From NCBI GenBank assembly GCA_039105265.1, contig JAPFFF010000003.1, positions 5,208,001 to 5,272,000 on the forward strand: 64,000 bases of DNA, given 5' to 3'. This DNA comes from Tritrichomonas musculus (Eukaryota; Parabasalia; Tritrichomonadida; Tritrichomonadidae). Of the stretch, positions 60,610 through 64,000 are shown in pieces (positions within the stretch are counted from its first letter, which is position 1; every line of letters starts with the position of its first letter). The notes beneath the pieces were generated by a model, which made no database searches, was not told the origin of the DNA, and worked only from the letters and a program-made list of their open reading frames with translations. Made by a program: the position numbers and the translations under genes.

Positions 60610-63000
60610 TTAACTTAGATCAATTGTAGCAAGGAAGAGGAGCCCTTTGAGAATAAATTCATTATCTTCTTCAATTAGCTTAATTTTTTCCAAAACTACA
60701 CCCAAAAATGCAAGTAAGCCAGCAGCCTTCATATTGCCAGACTTTGCTACTTCACGAATATACCTTGCACCTTCTTCGGGATCTGCTTCAACTCCTTCTC
60801 CGTCAATTAAGCACATTCCATATCTCATTGCACCATCAGGATCACCACTGTCAGCTGAGTTTTTGAACCATTTTGCACCTTTCACTTTATCTTCTTTGAT
60901 TCCATCACCACGGAAGTACATGTTAGCGAGAACCCACATTGCTATATTGAAACCATTACCTGCAGCACGTTCAAGGTATTCAACTGCCTCCTTTCCATTT
61001 TTATCTTTGATCATCAATGCATATAAGAATTGAGCTGGCCCAACATCTTCATCAGCAAGAGATTTCGCATATGGAATACCTTCATCATATTTATCTGTAG
61101 TATAATAAAGGCTGGCCAGCAAAATTCTTGGTCCGAAACCATCATCTTTTTCACTTGCCTTTTTGAGGTACTTTTCTGCTTTAGAGTAGTTAGGTTCAAG
61201 TCCACCTTCTTTGTCACCGTGGAAATAAAGACGGCCTGCATGGAAGTAACCGAGAGCTTCTCCTTCTTTTGCGCCTTTTTCATACCATTCAAGGGCCTTT
61301 CGAACATCTTTTTCACAACCATCGCCTTCTTCAATCATTCGGCCAAGATTTACAGTGGCTTCCAGGCATCCTGCGTTTGCTGCTTTTGTCAAATAATTGA
61401 CGGCAGCAACATGATCTTCTTCGACTCCTACTCCATCGCGCAAGAAGTTTCCGTAGTTAAACATTGCTGATGCATGCCCTTTGTCGGCAGCAGCTTTGTA
61501 AAAAGCAGCAGCTCTTGTGAAATTCATTCCTTTTTTACTAGAGCCAAATTCATACATATTACCGATGAGAAAGAGCAAATCTGCTGGCATATCAGGATCT
61601 GGTTCAGCTAGAATCTTGATTTTATTAAAAAGGCTCGATGACGATGAGATTGATGTCGTCAAGGAGAAATCATCAGTTTTGGTGGAATTGATTGTTGAAG
61701 TTATTAATTCCGAATCTTCTTTCAAGACGGTGTTCTTCATGGTTGTATTGAGAGAACTAATAAATGATGAATCTGAAAAGCGTTTCATCATTGATGGATC
61801 TAATGATGAAGAAAATCGAGCAAAATTACTGCTTGACGATGAAGATGAACTTTCTTCGGGCTCTTTTCTGGTTGATGAGACCTTCGCCGACGATCTCTTT
61901 GTCTTTTTTGTTGGTATTTTAACTGATATGGTTGGAACACCGGCTTGATCTAATTTAGGTTTTGTGGTCTGAGAAAATGAAGATGCCTTTGAATCTGGTC
62001 CCGTTGGCCGAAGATGGAAACCACCTTTACCGCGCTTGGCATTTTGAACACTTTTAGGTATTTCGGAAAGAAATTCATTACAATAAGACCGAACCTCATC
62101 AATATCAACATTAGGGAGAATGAGATTTTCATTGGTCATGAGTTCATTATAAGCTTCTTCAGCCGTAAGTCTGGATTCAGGAGCTTGGCACCAACAGTTG
62201 TCAATAAATTTTTCAAATTCATCGGGACATTTCAAATGAATAAATTTAGGTCTTATGCCAGCAACTACATTGTTCATTATTTTTCCCATTACAAATCGCT
62301 TATCATATGCAGGGCGACCACAAATAAGTTCATAAACAGTTACTCCGTAGGCATACATATCAACTGGGTAAGCGAAATCACCTCCATCAAAGATTTCAGG
62401 AGCCATATATGAAACTGTTCCACCATACATTGACATATTAATTGTTGAGCCTGGATCTAAAATTTTTGACATTCCAAAGTCAATTATGTGCGGACTTAGA
62501 GCTGAGTCAAGCAAAATATTATCCGGCTTAAAATCACGATGAATAATGTGTTTTTCATGAAGAGCTTTCAAGCCTGCTGTCATACCAATTAATATAATTT
62601 GCTTCTTCGTATTATTCCAGTTAGAAATGGGTGACCTGCCAAATTCAAAATCAATAGCTTTTTTTAATGATCCACCATTCATGTATTCTGTTAGAAGAAC
62701 AGGACGCTCTTGCCCATCAAAACTGGTTTTAGAATAGCCTGCTAATTTAATAACACAGGGATGATTGATATGGGATAAAGAATTAATTTCTCTGGTAAAA
62801 TAATGCTCCATATCTTTCTTTGGCATAATATTACTTACTTTTGCTGCATATTGCTTTTTGGTTTTGAGATTAGTACAATGGAAAACCTCTCCATATGCAC
62901 CTCTGCCTAAAGATTCTCCAAGTTTGAATTCTTTTAGATTAAGATTAATTGCAGTAATTTTCAGAAAATGGGCATTTTTCGGGTTTTTAAAATAATTCAA
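60610..63000 (-). CDS. Protein kinase with C-terminal SEL1 repeats
   Basis: About 796 aa. The N-terminal kinase domain has the Gly loop GESLGRGAYGEVF (about 28-40), Lys54 in YAAKV, HRDFKPDNILL, DFGMSK and APEIF, so it is predicted active as a Ser/Thr kinase. A Ser-rich linker (about 340-460) follows, then about eight SEL1-like repeats (AAAFYKAAADKGHASAMFNY, AVNYLTKAANAGCLEA, ALEWYEKGAKEGEA). Kinase-SEL1 fusions are a known expanded family in trichomonads. The frame has no ATG before the Gly loop: it opens at 63039 and 63000 is TTG, so the true start is unresolved. Confidence 0.85.
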   Translation of the reverse strand: MNYFKNPKNAHFLKITAINLNLKEFKLGESLGRGAYGEVFHCTNLKTKKQYAAKVSNIMPKKDMEHYFTREINSLSHINHPCVIKLAGYSKTSFDGQERPVLLTEYMNGGSLKKAIDFEFGRSPISNWNNTKKQIILIGMTAGLKALHEKHIIHRDFKPDNILLDSALSPHIIDFGMSKILDPGSTINMSMYGGTVSYMAPEIFDGGDFAYPVDMYAYGVTVYELICGRPAYDKRFVMGKIMNNVVAGIRPKFIHLKCPDEFEKFIDNCWCQAPESRLTAEEAYNELMTNENLILPNVDIDEVRSYCNEFLSEIPKSVQNAKRGKGGFHLRPTGPDSKASSFSQTTKPKLDQAGVPTISVKIPTKKTKRSSAKVSSTRKEPEESSSSSSSSNFARFSSSLDPSMMKRFSDSSFISSLNTTMKNTVLKEDSELITSTINSTKTDDFSLTTSISSSSSLFNKIKILAEPDPDMPADLLFLIGNMYEFGSSKKGMNFTRAAAFYKAAADKGHASAMFNYGNFLRDGVGVEEDHVAAVNYLTKAANAGCLEATVNLGRMIEEGDGCEKDVRKALEWYEKGAKEGEALGYFHAGRLYFHGDKEGGLEPNYSKAEKYLKKASEKDDGFGPRILLASLYYTTDKYDEGIPYAKSLADEDVGPAQFLYALMIKDKNGKEAVEYLERAAGNGFNIAMWVLANMYFRGDGIKEDKVKGAKWFKNSADSGDPDGAMRYGMCLIDGEGVEADPEEGARYIREVAKSGNMKAAGLLAFLGVVLEKIKLIEEDNEFILKGLLFLATIDLS

Positions 63001-63039
63001 ACTTTTAATAATGCATACCTTTTTATTTAAGATATAAAT

Positions 63040-63933
63040 TCAAAATTATTTACATTTATAATTATTAATCATATATTTTAATTTATATAAATAAAAATAT
63101 TCATGTTGAAACACAATATTTATTAAGATAGTTTTATTCAAGTTTTAAATCGCAAATAAAATGAACAATTCATTTTTATTATAATATTCCTTTTTTTTTA
63201 GAAATTTTCTCATAATATTTTCCTATATTATGTATAAAAAACCTATAATGCTCATATATAATGATTTAATAAATATTTTACTCTTTTATTTCTGAAATAT
63301 TTTCAATTTGATTTTTTTGAATATTTTCCTTTTTGAAGCATCAATAATGCTATTTTTATCAACAATTTTCTTTGCATATAACAAATATTATTATTTAAAA
63401 ATTAAAAATATAATATAAATATTTTATTATAATATAATATTTAATATTTTTTTGGAAATATTGAAATAAAAAAGAGGTTTAATCATTTATTTTTTTAATA
63501 TATATATGAGTTTTTTCATAAAAATTTTATTTTTTAATATTTTAATATATTCTATACACATAATCAAATGAAAAATACCAAGAAAAAACTTAGATAAAGA
63601 AGAAATTTTAATTTTATATGAAAGATTTTATTTTAATTGAAAATTTTTGAAAGCCAAAAAAACGTATTTTTTCTTTATAACGAGAAAAAAAAAGAATAAA
63701 ACCCAAATGAATTATTTGATATATAGCAATTAATATATTATAATTTCTTCAAACATATATTTTTATACACGAATATCATTTATTTTTCTTTTAAATTTCC
63801 TTTTTATTCAAGATACTAAAAAAACATTGAGTAATTAATTTTCAGTTATATTTCGTTATTTTAGAGAAATTAAATTATGTACGTTTAACGTCAATTTTAA
63901 ATTTCAAAGACAACCGTTTTAAAGATAATCAAA
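63040..63933. other. Intergenic between divergent genes
   Basis: Extremely AT-rich stretch between the kinase gene and the divergent gene at the right edge. It should hold both promoters. No motif can be assigned with confidence. Confidence 0.45.
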
Positions 63934-64000
63934 ATGAAACGTAGAAATCAACAATTTGGATTCCAGAAAAACAAGCAATCATTGATTATTAAACCAAATG
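63934..64000 (+). CDS. Start of an unknown gene, cut by the window edge
   Basis: ATG at 63934 opens 22 codons (MKRRNQQFGFQKNKQSLIIK) to the window end. The bases before it (atcaaaATG) match those before the bromodomain gene start (tttatcaaaATG). Too short to identify. Confidence 0.45.
   Translation, partial: MKRRNQQFGFQKNKQSLIIKPN

Noticed and set aside
61517-61948. Plus-strand 143-codon ORF inside the kinase gene
   Set aside because: Antisense shadow of the Ser-rich linker. It opens with a plausible ATG but has no independent support.

Overview
The window looks like a chromosome segment of a trichomonad (Parabasalia), most likely a Tritrichomonas-type species. Genes are intronless as far as can be seen, and intergenic DNA is extremely AT-rich. 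Diverged eukaryotic housekeeping genes (SRP68, bromodomain, AZUL-HECT ligase, kinase-SEL1) sit beside a Maverick/Polinton, an element type abundant in trichomonads. The assignment is inferred from gene style; no rRNA or other species marker is present.

Layout. 1-13.2 kb is host sequence. It holds a long minus-strand gene running off the left edge, an 8-bp-TSD MITE, a bromodomain gene, two small unknown genes, SRP68, a UBE3A-like AZUL-HECT ubiquitin ligase and a ubiquitin-like-domain protein. 13.2-24.8 kb is gene-poor accessory DNA. It holds a TA-flanked element with 49-bp inverted repeats, a knot of small palindromes, a decayed pogo-like DNA transposon fused to a Myb-like/repeat protein, and pseudogene debris. 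25.2-51.1 kb is one Maverick/Polinton with terminal inverted repeats of about 240 bp that looks whole. Pieces of an older, opposite-facing Maverick lie on both sides. 51.5-64 kb is host again: a large secreted/type I membrane protein gene split by one in-frame stop, a second 8-bp-TSD MITE, a kinase-SEL1 gene with no visible ATG, and the first codons of a gene at the right edge.

How the genes work together. The Maverick carries a protein-primed DNA polymerase, integrase, packaging ATPase, Ulp1/adenain-like protease, double-jelly-roll major capsid protein and minor-capsid candidates, plus two huge paralogous proteins and a NUMOD4-HNH endonuclease. Together these form a replication-integration-virion module. 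Gene spacing is very tight: 6-50 bp between many genes, one divergent pair with start codons 3 bp apart, and one convergent overlap. The most striking unexplained signal is a recurrent G[IVT]QT motif in five unrelated Maverick proteins. It resembles the binding motif of the dynein light chain LC8.
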